A stretch of DNA of 64,000 nt from Sesamum alatum. Taxonomy: Eukaryota; Streptophyta; Magnoliopsida; Lamiales; Pedaliaceae. Positions 33,398-45,572 of the stretch are shown piece after piece (the first letter of the stretch is position 1; each line of letters begins with the position of its first letter). Location of the stretch: assembly GCA_034509735.1 (NCBI GenBank), contig JACGWO010000008.1, forward strand, positions 11,543,864-11,607,863. Reading direction: 5' to 3'. Below the pieces are notes generated by a model. The model made no database searches and was not told the origin of the DNA. It was given only the letters and a program-made list of their open reading frames with translations. The translations under genes and the position numbers were made by a program.

Positions 33398-35370
33398 TGA
33401 AAAGCCTAGCCAAGGCGTGTGGATCGGCCCGGGAGTAACGCGAATGCGGAAGCGCGGTATAATAAAATAGCAATAATTTAAAAACATGCCATAAACAAGA
33501 ATGAAATAAAGACGTTCAAGGGGTGTTCCCTTGAAACTTTTCGGGCGTTCGGTGTATCTCATGAATGAAAAATAAACAAGAAATTCATGGAGGCCATAGG
33601 GTTGAAAAGGGAGGAAAACAACAAAATCGAAAACCTACCCGGTTGTCGTTTTGTCTTCAAACCGCTACTCGCGTTGTTCCCCATTTTGCTCCAAGATCCC
33701 GAGTTGAGACCCTCTAATTCGTACACGCAATCCGCCCACGTATCTTGATCCTCGTGCTAGCAAAAAAACAAATGTATATTTTATTTGGAGAGGACGGATT
33801 AATCAAACGCTATCAATTAACGAGATCAACCACCCTTTAAGTTCAACTGTGTAGCACAAAAGAACAAGAGAGTATCTTCGAAAAGGGGAGGGAGTGGCCG
33901 AGAGGGAGAGGAGTCGGCGGTGATGGTGTGTGTGTGTGTGTGTGTTTTGAATTTCATCATCTCTTTCAAAGTGAAGAGTTAGGCATATATATAGAGGAGG
34001 AATCCTATTCCTCTTCTAGTTTCCACTCTTTGGAAGACTCCTCTGGGAATAGGATTTGAACTAGTCAAATCCTAGTCAATCCTAGCTTCTTGGTCAAACC
34101 AATCCTAGCCATTGATTTCCCTCTTCAATCTCAACCATTCATCAATTTAATGGAGTATTTAAATCTAATTAAATGATCCAAAGGGCAATAAATAAATATA
34201 ATAAAGATTACTATTTATCTTAAGCCCATAAATTAAATTCCAATAAATCTAATTTATTAGATAAATTCCATTCATCTAATAAAAGGAATTAATTTTCCCA
34301 AGATAAGAAAGATCCGATTATATCTAATTTAATCGTTCCATCTCTCTCCAAATATTTAATTCTAAATTTAATACGTTATGTGTGCGAATTGTTTGTGACT
34401 CTTTAGGTTCACCTTCAACTAGACTTGGTTGGATTCCTAGGATCCGTCCGTTACCATGGGTGGCCGTCTAGCAACGGTCCATGGCACTAGAGACTAGGTG
34501 AATATGCGTGGGGATGAACATTTAGACTCTACAGTACATCTATCCTTCCATCTACAGTCTCACCACTTAGGGTCTAGGGCACAGATACGTAGGTACCCAT
34601 CTTGGACCTAAGTGTCGGCCTGTCCTATACTAAACGCCGCAGGGAATCCTTCCCTTCTGTTCAGTTACTGTGGCCACAGATTTTAGGGACAGGACACTGA
34701 GTATAGTGAGACGCTACTGTTAACGTTCTTGACAGGAGACAGATCCTTTCTTGGAAACTACTGTCACGTTGCACATTATGGATGCACTAGATATGGCTTA
34801 TGACTACTCAGCAACTATGTTTTGGCAATCTCTCACCATACCTAAGATACAGACACGATATACAAGTAAACTCAGCAATTCCTCAAGTCAAAGGATTGAC
34901 CTGTACCGTTGGAATCGGGAACTCACGTTATACCTATCCGAGCCTACTCAAGGTCCTCCGTAAGACGGTTCCCGCAAGTCACCTCAGTCAGCCGCTCCCT
35001 AGCAAGCTGACCCACTAACACGTCACCCATCGATGAAACACGACAGCAGATGCTTAGTGCAAGTCTCAAGTGGATTCTCGATACCTATTTCCCGAGATTC
35101 CTTTACTTGGAGATTTTCAGATTGATTCGACGGAACTGATTTCATGAACCTACCTCCAAGCATAGTCCCAGTCCCCGAAATGTGATCTCAGTCTGTTGGC
35201 TTTGTTTGTGTAGTGAACAGTTATAAAGCAGTAAAAAAGAACACAGACAAAGTATGAGCCATATGAATTTCTCTTTCTTATTCATCAAGGTTTATTAAAA
35301 CTTTGAAATTGTTCAGACATAGGTTAGAATTCACCTAGAAAGATTGGCTTCATGGTCACCTATTCTCACA
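33398..35370 (-). repeat. Copia array, left LTR (3' LTR, 1973 bp)
   Basis: TGAAAAGCCTAGCC...CTATTCTCACA, followed directly by the polypurine tract. Homologous throughout to the right LTR (41385-42956) and at lower identity to copia-1 LTR. A minus-strand TATA (TATATATAG, 33986-33994) marks the promoter. The five bases before it are GGGCC. Small frames at 33296-33562 and 34751-35018 are not genes. Confidence 0.93.
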
Positions 35371-35381
35371 ATCTCCCACTT
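35371..35381 (-). promoter_or_regulatory. Copia array polypurine tract, unit 1
   Basis: The element strand reads AAGTGGGAGAT directly before the LTR start (TGTGAGAATAGG). Confidence 0.85.
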
Positions 35382-35535
35382 GACCTTGAAAGCCAATCAC
35401 CCATATGTCTAGTACTCATCTTCTCAAGATGTTGCGTATGAGCACTCTGCGACATAGGTTTTGTCAGCGGATCTGCTGTGTTGTCTGCTCAGTTGACTCG
35501 GTTCATCCGAACATCACCTCTTCCTACCATTTCTC

Positions 35536-36312
35536 TTAGAAGGTGGTAGCGTCTAAGATGTGCTTGGATCCGTGATGAGATCTCGGTTCCTTTGCTTGTG
35601 CTATGGCTCCATTGTTTTCATAAAAGATAACTACGGGCTTCGCAATGCTAGGCACCACACCCAACTCTTGGATGTAGTTTCTCATCCAAAACGCTTCTTT
35701 GGCAGCTTCTGAAGCTGCTATGTATTCGGCCTCAGTGGTGGAATCAACAGTGGTTGCTTGCTTGGAACTTTTCCATGCTACCACTCCTCCATTGAGTCTG
35801 AATACATAACCTGACTAAAACTTGGCATCATTGTCATCTGCCTGGAAGCTAGCATCACTAAAGCCTTCAAGGATCAGTTCTCCATTACCAAAGACCAAGA
35901 ACATTTCCTTAGTCCTCCTCAGGTACTTAAGGATGCCTTTGACTGCATTCCAATGTGCCTCTCCTGCACAAGACTGATATCTGCTCGTTACATTTAAGGC
36001 GTAAGCGATGTCAGGTCTCATGTAGTGGACTGCATATTGGATGCTTCCTACGGCAGAAGCATAGGGGACGAATTTCATCTTCTCAAGTTCCTCATCAGTC
36101 TGTGGAGACTGTTTCTTGGACAACTTGATCCCATGCCCCATAGGAAGGAATTCTCGTTTGGAGTTGTCCATGCGAAATCTTTTCAGGACTTTCTCCATAT
36201 ACGAGTTTTGGGTCAGTCCCAACGTTCTTTTAGATCTGTCCCTGACAATCTGGATGCCAAGAATGTAGGAGGCTTCACCCAAATCCTTCATGAAAGCTGA
36301 GTTGATAACCAT
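35536..36312 (-). pseudogene. Copia array unit 1: RT end and RNase H
   Basis: Two frames cover this region. 35815-36312 holds the RT connection (MKDLGEASYILGIQIVRDRSK, VGSIQYAVHYMRPDIAYAL) and the RNase H start (GFSDASFQADDNDAK). 35536-35784 holds the RNase H centre with DSTTEAEYIAASEAAKEAFW and HHGSKHIL. A stop and frame change near 35785-35815 and a broken end after 35536 inactivate it. It corresponds to copia-1 1600-2450. Confidence 0.88.
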
Positions 36313-36701
36313 GCTTTTGTGTTACCCAACATTCTAACGTCATTACCTATAAGTAGAATGTCATCCATATAAAACACTAGGAACACTATAGACCTCCTAT
36401 TGACCTTCTTGTATATACAAGGGTCTGATTCGTTTTTGATGAAATCATAGCCCCGTATGACTTCATCAAAGCGAATGTTCCAGCTTCGGGATGCTTGTTT
36501 GAGGCCATAGATGGACTTCTGGAGACGGCAGACTTTGTGCTCTTCTCCGGTGGCTGTGAATCCCTCCGGCTGATCCATGTAGATCTCTTCCTCAACGAAA
36601 CCATTGAGGAAAGCCGTTTTCATGTCCATCTGCCATATGTCATTGTCATACCATGTTGCTATGGCAAGCAAGATCCGAATTGACTTTGCCATGGCTACCA
36701 A
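36288..36701 (-). pseudogene. Copia array unit 1: reverse transcriptase core
   Basis: 138-codon frame with QMDMKTAFLNGFVEEEIYMD, IYGLKQASRSWNIRFDEVI and the catalytic YMDD (LVFYMDDILLIGND). Here the extra T seen in copia-1 is absent, so palm and YMDD stay in one frame. Breaks at 36695-36710 and 36290-36310 separate it from the neighbouring frames. Confidence 0.9.
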
Positions 36702-37582
36702 CGAATAGTATTCTCGAAGTCGACTCCGGGTCGTTGAGTGTACCCTTTTGCCACTAGCCTAGCCTTGAAGGTTGTGACTTTTCCATCAATGGCAAGTTTG
36801 CGCTTATAGACCCATTTACAGCCAACTGGCTTAATCCTTTTGGGTGGGTCTACAAGTGTCGAGACTTGGTTCTCACTCATGGAGTCCATTTCTGTTTTCA
36901 TGGCCTCAAGCCATCTCCCGGAGTCGGTGTCGGACATCGCTTCCCCGTACGTCTTAGGATCCTTATCCAATTGACTAGTCGCGTTTAGAAAGCTATACCT
37001 CATGGGAGGGCGAGACTCTCTAGCTGACCTACGGAGAATGGGAACGTCAGTGATGACTGTGGGCGTTGACTGAATAGGAGCTGGTGGTTCAGGTACCGGG
37101 ACTGGCTCTCCCTGAGGTCGTTCGTCATGCCTAGCATGCTGAACTTCTCGAGGTTGATCAGCCTTCTGGGTATTTATCCTGAATCCTCTTAGTGAGGTAT
37201 CCGCGGCTTCTACGAATGACTGATTTGCATCACTTGACTCCTCAAGGATCAGTTCATCAGGTTGGGTACCTTGTGGAAATCCTTGTTCCAAGAACACTGC
37301 ATTCCTTGAAACAAACACCTTATGTTCCAAGAGTTCATAGAAATAATAACCTGCAGTTTCTTTAGGGTCTTCAACGAACCTGCACAAACTAGACTTTGAT
37401 TCTAGCTTGTCTCCCACTAACTTCTTGACGTATGCAGGGCTACCCCACACTTTCAAGTAGTTGTAGGATGTAGGCTTGCCGTGCCATATCTCATATGGGG
37501 TTTGGGTCAATACACTGGTAGGCGCCAAGTTTAACAATTTGGCCGCAGTCTCCAATGCGTAGCCCCAAAAGGACAAGAGCAA
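36695..37582 (-). pseudogene. Copia array unit 1: integrase C-terminus to RT start
   Basis: 295 codons, the longest frame of this copy. It runs from the integrase end (FWGYALETAAKLLNLAPTS, YEIWHGKPTSYNYLKVWG) through a Pro-rich linker (PVPVPEPPAPIQSTP) into the RT start (GCKWVYKRKLAIDGKVTTFK, LVAKGYTQRPGVDFE). It ends at a frameshift just before the SPVA.. motif of RT. Confidence 0.9.
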
Positions 37583-38045
37583 TTTGGTAAAAACTCATTA
37601 TGGATCGGACCATGTCTAACAGGGTTCTATTCATCCTTTCAAAGACACCATTTAACTGTGGTGTCCCGGGAGGTGTCCATTCAGATATTATACCATTTTC
37701 TTTAAGATAATTAAGGAACTCAGTACTAAGGTATTCTCCGCCTCGGTCTGACCGTAGGACTTTAATTTTGCAGCCGGTTTGGTTCTCAACTTCAAGTTTG
37801 AATTCTTTACATCTCTCAAGAGCTTCAGACTTTTACTTCATCAGGTATACATAACCATACCGTGAATGATCATTGGTGAATGTTATGAAGTAGGAGAATC
37901 CACCTCGGGCTTGCGTCCTTAGTGGTCCACATACGTCTGTATGGACCAAGTCCAACAGACCTGTGGTAAGCCTACTTTGTCCTACACAGGGCTTTTTGGT
38001 CATTTTCCCTCTGAGACAGGATTCACAAGTTGGTAGTTTACTCAA
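37583..38045 (-). pseudogene. Copia array unit 1: integrase core
   Basis: 37833-38045 is one frame with CESCLRGKMTKKPCVGQSR, the first catalytic Asp (VHTDVCGPL) and FITFTNDHSRYGYVYLM. A frame change at 37833 leads to LRSDRGGEYLS near 37730 (second Asp) and the GV.ER segment near 37630 (third acid) in other frames. The core is therefore broken at least twice. Confidence 0.85.
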
Positions 38046-38105
38046 GTCCCCAACCTCTAGGCTTTGGGTCTACCAATTTCCTCATCCTATCTTGGGAAAT
38101 GTGAC

Positions 38106-38642
38106 CTAGCCTTGCGTACCACAGTTGTGCTGCCCGTTATCATCTATTTTATATTTGTGTTGAGCGTTTAGAATGAAATTCGCTTGTTGTAAGATATAGA
38201 GGCCGTTATTAAGCATACCAAGCAGATGAGCAATTCCACCCTTCATCAAATAAAAGCAATTTTTATTGATTATAAACTCATATCCACTATTGTCTAACAA
38301 CGGAATGGAAATGATGTTTCTAATCATACTAGGTACATAATAAACTTCCTCTAATTCTATACTAATACGATCACTAACTACTAGGGTGGCGGATCCTACT
38401 GCTTCTGTTGAGATGGCCTTGCCATTTTCAAGCTTTAGGACCATATCTCCGCTACTCAGTTTTCTGCTTCTTTTCAGCACCTGCAAATTATTGCAAATGT
38501 GAGCCCCACAGCCGGTATCTAATACCCAAGAGGCAGTGTTAGTAACCATATTAACCTCAATCACAAAGATACCTTGCTTGGAGAGGCGTTTGGGGCAATC
38601 CCTCTTCCAATGCCTTCTCACGGCAATGAATACATATGTCAT
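38106..38642 (-). pseudogene. Copia array unit 1: knuckle end, protease, GAG_pre-integrase
   Basis: 178 codons starting out of frame with gag, then HWKRDCPKRLSKQGI (second half of the zinc knuckle), SWVLDTGCGAHICNN (protease DTG), and VYYVPSMIRNIISIPLLDNS (pre-integrase). This copy keeps the Tyr codon that is a stop in copia-1. It ends at a frameshift near 38106 before the WHARLGH segment. Confidence 0.88.
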
Positions 38643-39432
38643 TTGCCCTCAACTGTTGCTTTGAGTCAACCTTCCCTTTTCCTTTGCCTTTCCCCACTTT
38701 GGCAATGGGAACACTTTTAGTGTTGGTAGCTGCTTTAACGGCTTTTCCCTTTCCCTTATTCCTTCTCCAACGTCCGGCGCCCTTGCCTTTCATTTTGGAA
38801 GTCGAAGCATCTCCAAACAACACCGACGGCGCAGACTTTTTGGTCGTTGCCTTGTATTGCACCAACATATTAATTAATTCATGAATGTCCTTCTCAAGAG
38901 TGTTCATGTTGTAGTTAACAATAAATTGGTCGAAGGAGGGTGGGAGAGACTGAAGGATCACATCAATGTACGTCTTGTTATCGAGCCCTACTTTGAGGTC
39001 TTCGAGCTTTTCTACCAAGTTAAGTATCTTGACCCCATGCTCTTGTACAGAGGACCCTTCGGTCATTTTAGTTCCAAGAAATGCCTTCGTTGCGACATAC
39101 CTAGTATACCGGTCTGGGACCGCATAGAAATCCTTCAGGCGAGCCATAATGGAAGGGACATCGTCTAGTCTCTCATACTGCTTCTGAATCTCATTCGTCA
39201 TAAAGGCAAGTATGATGCTACGGACTCTCTGATTATCCTTATGCCAAGTCTCGAACGTCTCACGTTCTTTTGGCGTGGATCCTTCCGGCAAGGTCCTAGG
39301 AAACGGCTCGTCCATGACATAGCCTTGGTTCTCGTAATCGAGGACTATCCTCAGATTGCGCAACCAGTCGTTGTAATTGGTTCCATTAAACTTGTTGGTC
39401 TCAAGTATGATTGATAATGGGTTCTTAGACAT
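38557..39432 (-). pseudogene. Copia array unit 1: gag
   Basis: 291 codons starting MSKNPLSIILETNKFNGTNY, aligned residue for residue with copia-1 gag. It keeps the Lys/Gly-rich tail that copia-1 loses to a stop, and reaches the first half of the zinc knuckle (DICIHCREK). A 2-nt deletion near 38617 then shifts the frame, so the knuckle His and last Cys fall in the overlapping frame 38106-38642. Confidence 0.9.
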
Positions 39433-41371
39433 TTTAAATCTACATTTAAAGAACAGAACTACGATCAGCAGAATTAAAAACGAAAGTTTTAATAAAATTA
39501 AACGCTTGGACTCACTACTACCTCCACGACTCAGGTTATTTGGGCGTTAGACCCGACCCAATCAACCGATTCATAGACTCACTGCTACCTCCACGACTCA
39601 TGAGACAGGTAACAGTAGTCTACTCCTCGTTCATGATAAAGTGCAGCTTCTTTTAAGCACGATAGTCGTGCCACGACTCGTGAGACCGCGCTATCGACCT
39701 AAATCAGCTTCCTCACTTTGCCATGGATGGAAGGCATGGACGAACTCCTAGAGTTCAAGTCCATTTATGAAAGGTCTAATAGTTTAAATCTTGGTCCAAC
39801 CAAGTGAGAGTTGAAAATGACCGAGATCCCATACATACATACATACATAATGCATAATAAAAGTTTGCATCCCATAGCAATAATATGATAAATAAACCAT
39901 TCATTCACCATAAGAGCTACATGCAAAATTAAAGCCTAGCACGCCCCTGCTGGATGATCACAAGCCCGAATCCTATGCGACCCACTGAGCCCGCAGTGGA
40001 TCTATGGTCAATCTAGGGTTGGTCCTATACTATACATTTAATCAATCAACATGCTGGTTGGCCTTGGTCTCTTTCTCCTTCAAGTCTTCATGGAACGCCT
40101 TGGATTCTTCATTCTGGGCTGTCCATTTGGGCCATCCTTCATCTCCACCAATAACATAAAATAATTCCCCACTCCTATACTACTCTCATTACATATTTAA
40201 AAAGAAACCCCAGCGAAAACCCGGGGGGAGTACAATAGGAGAGAGATAGAATACCTTATTATTCCAAGGCAACTAGAAAAGGAGGAGGAGAAAATATAAG
40301 AGGCACACAGGCCCAACATAAATTTAAACCATACATTCGGTCTAGGGCTTATGATCATCCGTTCTCAATCAATGCACATAATTACATGATATCCAATCAC
40401 ATAAACACATGTACACAATCCATGATATCTAATCACATCATCCATAATAAAACGAAAGAACGAGTCATGTATGTAAACTTGGTATAACATTGGCAATTTC
40501 CTTTCTTGTTTAGGAAAACCTTTGCTCATTATTTGAAAGTGACTAAAATGTCGAGATTCCAAATCCAATACAACAACTTTCCAAATAATGTCCTTAAGAA
40601 AACATGCAAAGTAAATAAAACCAATTTTTCAGAAATTATCCAAAAAATTAAAGAACAAGGAAAAACCATACACCAATAAGCGGCCGCCGCCTCCGGCAGC
40701 GCCTGCCAGCGCACGCGGGCCAGCAGGCCTAGCCTGCCGCACGCGCGCGCCTGGTCGTGCGGTGTCGTGTGCGCTGGCGCGCTGGCGGGGCAGCCGTGCA
40801 CAGGCTCCTCTGCCTGCGCGCGCCGCCCTGCCGTGCCGCCTACGTGCGCATCCTCTGTCTGCGCGCGCTTATGCGCATCAGGCGCGCACGCGTAGGCTCC
40901 GTTGCCTGCTTGCGTGCGCGCCTGGCTGCGCTGCCTTATGCGCGCATGCGAGCGCCCTTGACGCGCTGACCTGGCGTGCGCGCGCGCTCTCCCTTGCCCG
41001 CGTGCGCGCTCGCCCGGCCATGCATTGGCCTGCGCGTCCGATAGCGCGCACAACAACCGTAAACCCGCGCGCGCTGTGCGTGCCTGGCGGGCCTGCCGTG
41101 CAGGCTCCCTGCCTGTGCGCGCGCCTCTCCGTGCGCACTACCCGCGTGGTCAGCCGCCGGCTGCCGCGTGATACATTTTTCTTTTGTTTTATTTTTTGCC
41201 CCCGTTTTCCAAGAAACAAGGAACACCAACAATACTAAAAACTCATACACGATTAAAAGACAAGAAAACGACATGCTTGATAATTTAAAAGATCAAGAAA
41301 CATATAAATCATGCCATACACGTTTTCATGCTTTAAAACACGTAAAAACCTAGGCCTATACACCGAACTGG
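39433..41371 (-). other. Copia array leader with GC-rich island
   Basis: About 1.9 kb between gag start and primer site, without gene. Blocks such as GACCCGACCCAATCAACCGA (39550) match copia-1 leader. The GC-rich CpG block 40680-41165 corresponds to 7370-7785. Overlapping frames on both strands at 40529-41274 are by-products of base composition. Confidence 0.75.
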
Positions 41372-41383
41372 GCTCTGATACTA
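41372..41383 (-). promoter_or_regulatory. Copia array primer-binding site, one mismatch
   Basis: The plus strand reads GCTCTGATACTA, the element strand TAGTATCAGAGC, one base off TGGTATCAGAGC. The LTR starts two bases further at 41385. Confidence 0.88.
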
Positions 41384-41384
41384 C

Positions 41385-42956
41385 TGAAAAGCCTAGCCAA
41401 GGCGTGTGGATTGGCCCGGGAGTAACGCGAATGCGGAAGCGCGGTATAATAAAATAACAATAATTTAAAAACATGCCATAAACAAGAATGAAATAAAGAC
41501 ATTCAAGGGGTGTTCCCTTGAAAGTCCCGGGCGTTCGGTGTATCTCATGAATGAAAAATAAACAAAAAATTCATGGAGGCCATAGGGTTGAAAATGGACA
41601 AAAACAACAAAACCGAAAACCTACCCGGTTGTCGTATTGTCTTCAAACCGCTACTCGCGTTGTTCCCTGTTTTGCTCCAAGATCCTGAGTTGAGACCCTC
41701 TAATTCGTACACACAATCTGCCCACGTATCTTGATCCTCGTGCTAGCGAAAAACCAAGTGTATATTTTATTTGGAGAGGACGGATTGATCAAACGCTATC
41801 AATTAACGAGATAAATCTAATTTATTAGATAAATTCCTTTCATCTAATAAAATGAATTAATTTTCCCAAGATAAGAAAGATTCGATTAAATCTAATTTAA
41901 TCATTCCATCTCTATCCAAATATTTAATTCTAAATTAAATACGTTATGTGTGCGGATTGTGTGTGACTCTTTAGGTTCACCTTCAGGTAGACTTGGTCGG
42001 ATTCCTACGATCCGTCCGTTACCATGGGTGGCCGTCTAGCAACGGTCCATGGCACTAGATACTAGGTGAATATGCGTGGGGATGAACATTTAGGCTCTAC
42101 AGCACATCTATCCTTCCGTCTACAGTCTCACCACTTAGGGTCTAGGGCACGGATACGTAGGTACCCATCTTGGACCTAAGTGTCGGCCTGTCCTGTACTA
42201 AACGCCGCAGGGAATTCTTCCATTCTGTTCAGTTACTGTGGCCATAGATTTTTAGGGACAAGACACAGAGTATAGTGAGACGCTACTGTCAACGCTCTTG
42301 ACATAAGACAAATCCTTTCTTAGAAACTATTGTCACGTTGCACATCATGGCTGCACTAGATATGGCTTATGACTACTCAACAACTATGTTTTGGCAATCT
42401 CTCACCATACCTAAGATACAGACACGGTGTACAAGTAAACTCAGCAATTCCTCAAGTCAAAGGATTGAGTTGTACCATTGGAACCAGGGACTCACGTTAT
42501 ACCTATCCGACCCTACTCAAGGTCCTCCGTAAGATGGTTCCCGCGAGTCACCTCAGTCAGCCGCTCCCTAGCAAGCTGACCCACTAACACTGCATAGACG
42601 ACCCTCGTCACCTGTCGATGAAACATGACAACAGATGCTTAGTGCAAGTCTCAAGTGGATTCTCGATACCCATTTCCCGAGATTCCTTGACTTGGAGATT
42701 TTCAGATACATTCGGCGGAATTGATTTCATGAACCTACCACCAAGCGTAGTCCTAGTCCCCGAAATGTGATCTCAGTCTGTGGGCTTTATTTGTGTAGTA
42801 AACAGTTATAAAACAGTAAAAGTGAACACATAAAAAGTATGAGCCATATGAATTTCACTTTCTTATTCATCAAGGTTTATTAAAAGTTTGAAATTGTTTC
42901 AGACATAGGTTACCATTCACCTAGCAAGATTGGCTTCATGGTCACCTATTCTAACA
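41385..42956 (-). repeat. Copia array, central LTR with promoter deletion (1572 bp)
   Basis: Matches the left LTR (33398-35370) except for about 0.4 kb missing at 41811, where CGAGAT joins AAATCTAATTT; the left LTR keeps the missing part at 33827-34244, including the TATA motif. The LTR ends CTATTCTAACA and is followed by a polypurine tract (42957-42967), not by genomic flank, so it is shared by two element units. Confidence 0.9.
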
Positions 42957-44159
42957 ATCTCCCACTTGACCTTTAAAGCCAATCACCCATATGTCTAATA
43001 CCCATCTTCTCAAGATGTTGCGTATGAGCACTCTGCGATATAGGCTTCGTCAGCGGATCTGCTCTGTTGTCTGCTGAGTTGACTCGGTTCATCCGAACGT
43101 CACCTCTTCCTACTATTTCTCTCAACAGGTGGTAGCATCTAAGAATGTGCTTGGATCGGTGATGACATCTCGGTTCCTTTACTTGTGCTATGGCTCCATG
43201 TTATCACAAAGGATAACTGCGGGCTCCGCAATGCTAGGCACCACACCCAACTCTTGGATGCAGTTTCTCATCCAAACCGCTTCTTTGGCAGCTTCTGAAG
43301 CTGCTATGTATTCGGCCTCAGAGGTGGAATTAACAGTGGTTGCTTGCTTGGAATTTTTCCATGCTACCACTCCTCCATTGAGTTTGAATACATAACCTGA
43401 CTAAGACTTGGCATCATCATCATCTGCCTGGAAGCTAGCATCGCTAAAGCCTTTCAGGATCAGTTCTCCATTGCCATAGACCAAGAACATTTCCTTAGTC
43501 CTCCTAAGGTACTTAAGGATGCCTTTGACTGCAATCCAATGTCCCTCTCCTGCACAAGACTGATATCTGCTCGTTACATTTAAGGCGTAAGCGATGTCAG
43601 GTCTCGTGTAGTGGACTGCATATTGGATGCTTCCTACGGTAGAAACATAGGGACGACTTTCATCTTTTCAAGTTCCTCATTAGTCTGTGGAGATTGTTTC
43701 TTGGACAACTTGATCCCATGCCCCATAGGAAGGAATCCTCATTTGGAGTTGTCCATGCGAAATCTTTTCAGGACTTTCTCCATGTACGAGTTTTGGGTCA
43801 GTCCCAACATTTTTTTAGATCTGTCCCTGACAATCTGGATGCCAAGAATGTAGGAGGCTTCACCCATATCCTTCATGAAGAACTGAGTTGATAACCATGC
43901 TTTTGTGTTACCCAACATTCTAACGTCATTACCTTTAAGTAGAATGTCATCCATATAAAGCACTAGGAACACTATAGAGCTCCCACGAACCTTCTTGTAT
44001 ATACAAGGGTCTGATTCGTTTTTGATGAAGTCATAGCCCCGTATGACTTCATCAAAGCGAATGTTCTAGCTTCGAGAAGCTTGTTTGAGGCCATAGATGG
44101 ACTTCTGGAGACGGCAGACTTTCTTCTCCGGTGGCTGTGAATCCCTCCGGCTGATCCAT
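42957..44159 (-). pseudogene. Copia array unit 2: RNase H and RT, truncated
   Basis: Starts with the polypurine tract and repeats the order of unit 1: RNase H pieces (43188-43370, DSTSEAEY-type segment with ASEAAKEAVW), RT connection, and RT with YMDD (LVLYMDDILLKGND, 43739-43972). It then stops inside RT at 44159 in CTCCGGCTGATCCATG, corresponding to unit 1 position about 36578. The missing integrase, protease, gag and second outer LTR show truncation. Frameshifts and an in-frame stop (about 44068) add to decay. Confidence 0.88.
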
Positions 44160-45572
44160 GTAGGGCCGCGATGTGCGCACGCGCAGCCTACTGGCTTGGT
44201 CGGCTGGGCTAGTTTTATTTTCCTATTTTTAAGAAATTTATTTTTCTGTATTTTTTGCATATTTTTTGTGATGATTAATTTTGGTCAATTTAATTTTGGT
44301 TGAGATTTACAATTTTCTAAAATTAAATTGCTAAAATTAATTTGGAAAGGGTTTCCGAACAAACATCATTTTCCATGGTTTGCACTTATGTCCATTTTTT
44401 AATTGCAAAATTTTTAGGCATGAAGACTTGTAGGATGGGCTTCTGTCTTTTTAATTAATTAAAAGGCATGAACACTTGTAGGATGGGATTGAAAACTGGA
44501 TTGGATTTAATTAGTAGAACTTATTGGACTTTGGGCTTCATTTAATTAAGTTTGAAGCGAGCCTGGTCCAATAGGCCAAGCCCTAGCCAATTTGGACCTA
44601 CTCTAGGTCAAAGAGGAAATCCTTCCTTGTGTGTGAAGGCTTGTGGCCGAGTGGGGCTCTTGACAGAGCCTCCACTCTGTCATAAAGTAAGTGGGAGATG
44701 GAAGTTACCTTCTAGACTTGGTCTTCCTTCCATCTTTATTACTTACACTTTTGGTCTCTAGTAACTTCCATAACACACACAAACACACACACATTTTCAT
44801 CTCTATCTCTCTCCTTACTCTTGGCCGATTTCTCTCTCCCTTTCCCTAGAGTTCTTCTTGATTCTTCAATCAAGGCAAGAATAAAGAAGATTAAAGACAT
44901 CAATTAATAATGCTCGTCAGATCTTCCTTCTTCCCAATACCTTTCTTGCTAGCACTAGGAGATCTTGATTTCTAGTGAGAGGTATGGATGTTTTGGAGTG
45001 TTTCTTCTTGAAATCTTGTGGTGAAAAACTAATGACCGAGGAGCACGAAAGGTTGAAGCTGATTGAAAAATAACAACAAACGTAAGCATCTGTTTCTATT
45101 TCATGTACCTTGTTCTTCTTTTGATTCTTGGCCAAAACATATTGGATATGTTTGTATGTCAGATCTATATGTTATACACCGAACACCCGACAAAAAGTCA
45201 AGGGGATACCCTTTAATCTGCATTTGTATTTGAATGTATGTTTTAATTTATGATTTTTTACTCTTTCGCCGTATTTCCCGGCCGATCCAAAAGTTTTCAA
45301 CGAATTCATCACTTAGTGCAAACCTCTATAGAACCCTCGATGCCCTTTCTCAAGGATTCTCGATGTGGAATGTTTTAGACCGATTCTCGAAAGTTGGATT
45401 CATAGTCATCATCAATGTGCTACTCAACTTCATTGGTTTATGTTGTTTGTGAGCTTCGTCCAAGACAAACGATAAAGGATAATAAGTAAACACAAAAAAA
45501 ATGGCTGATAAATAATATTTAATTCACAATATTAACATTACATTCGAAAAAGACTGTACAAATAGATTGCAA
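44160..45572. repeat. Mosaic unit, copy 2, filling the array/CACTA junction
   Basis: Direct-orientation copy of 28164-29579. At the left it joins copia RT at a shared GTAG; at the right AGATTGCAA joins CACTA sequence. It contains a leader stub, a plus-strand LTR end and a minus-strand LTR remnant but no complete element. Small frames inside have no family features. Confidence 0.9.

Noticed and set aside
40529..41274. Arg/Ala-rich open frames on both strands, up to 175 codons
   Set aside because: Same explanation: GC-rich copia leader island.
33393..44167. GGGCC at 33393-33397 and 44163-44167 as a copia target duplication
   Set aside because: The right GGGCC lies inside the mosaic unit, whose first copy reads GGGCA there, and the array lacks a right outer LTR, so the match is probably coincidental.
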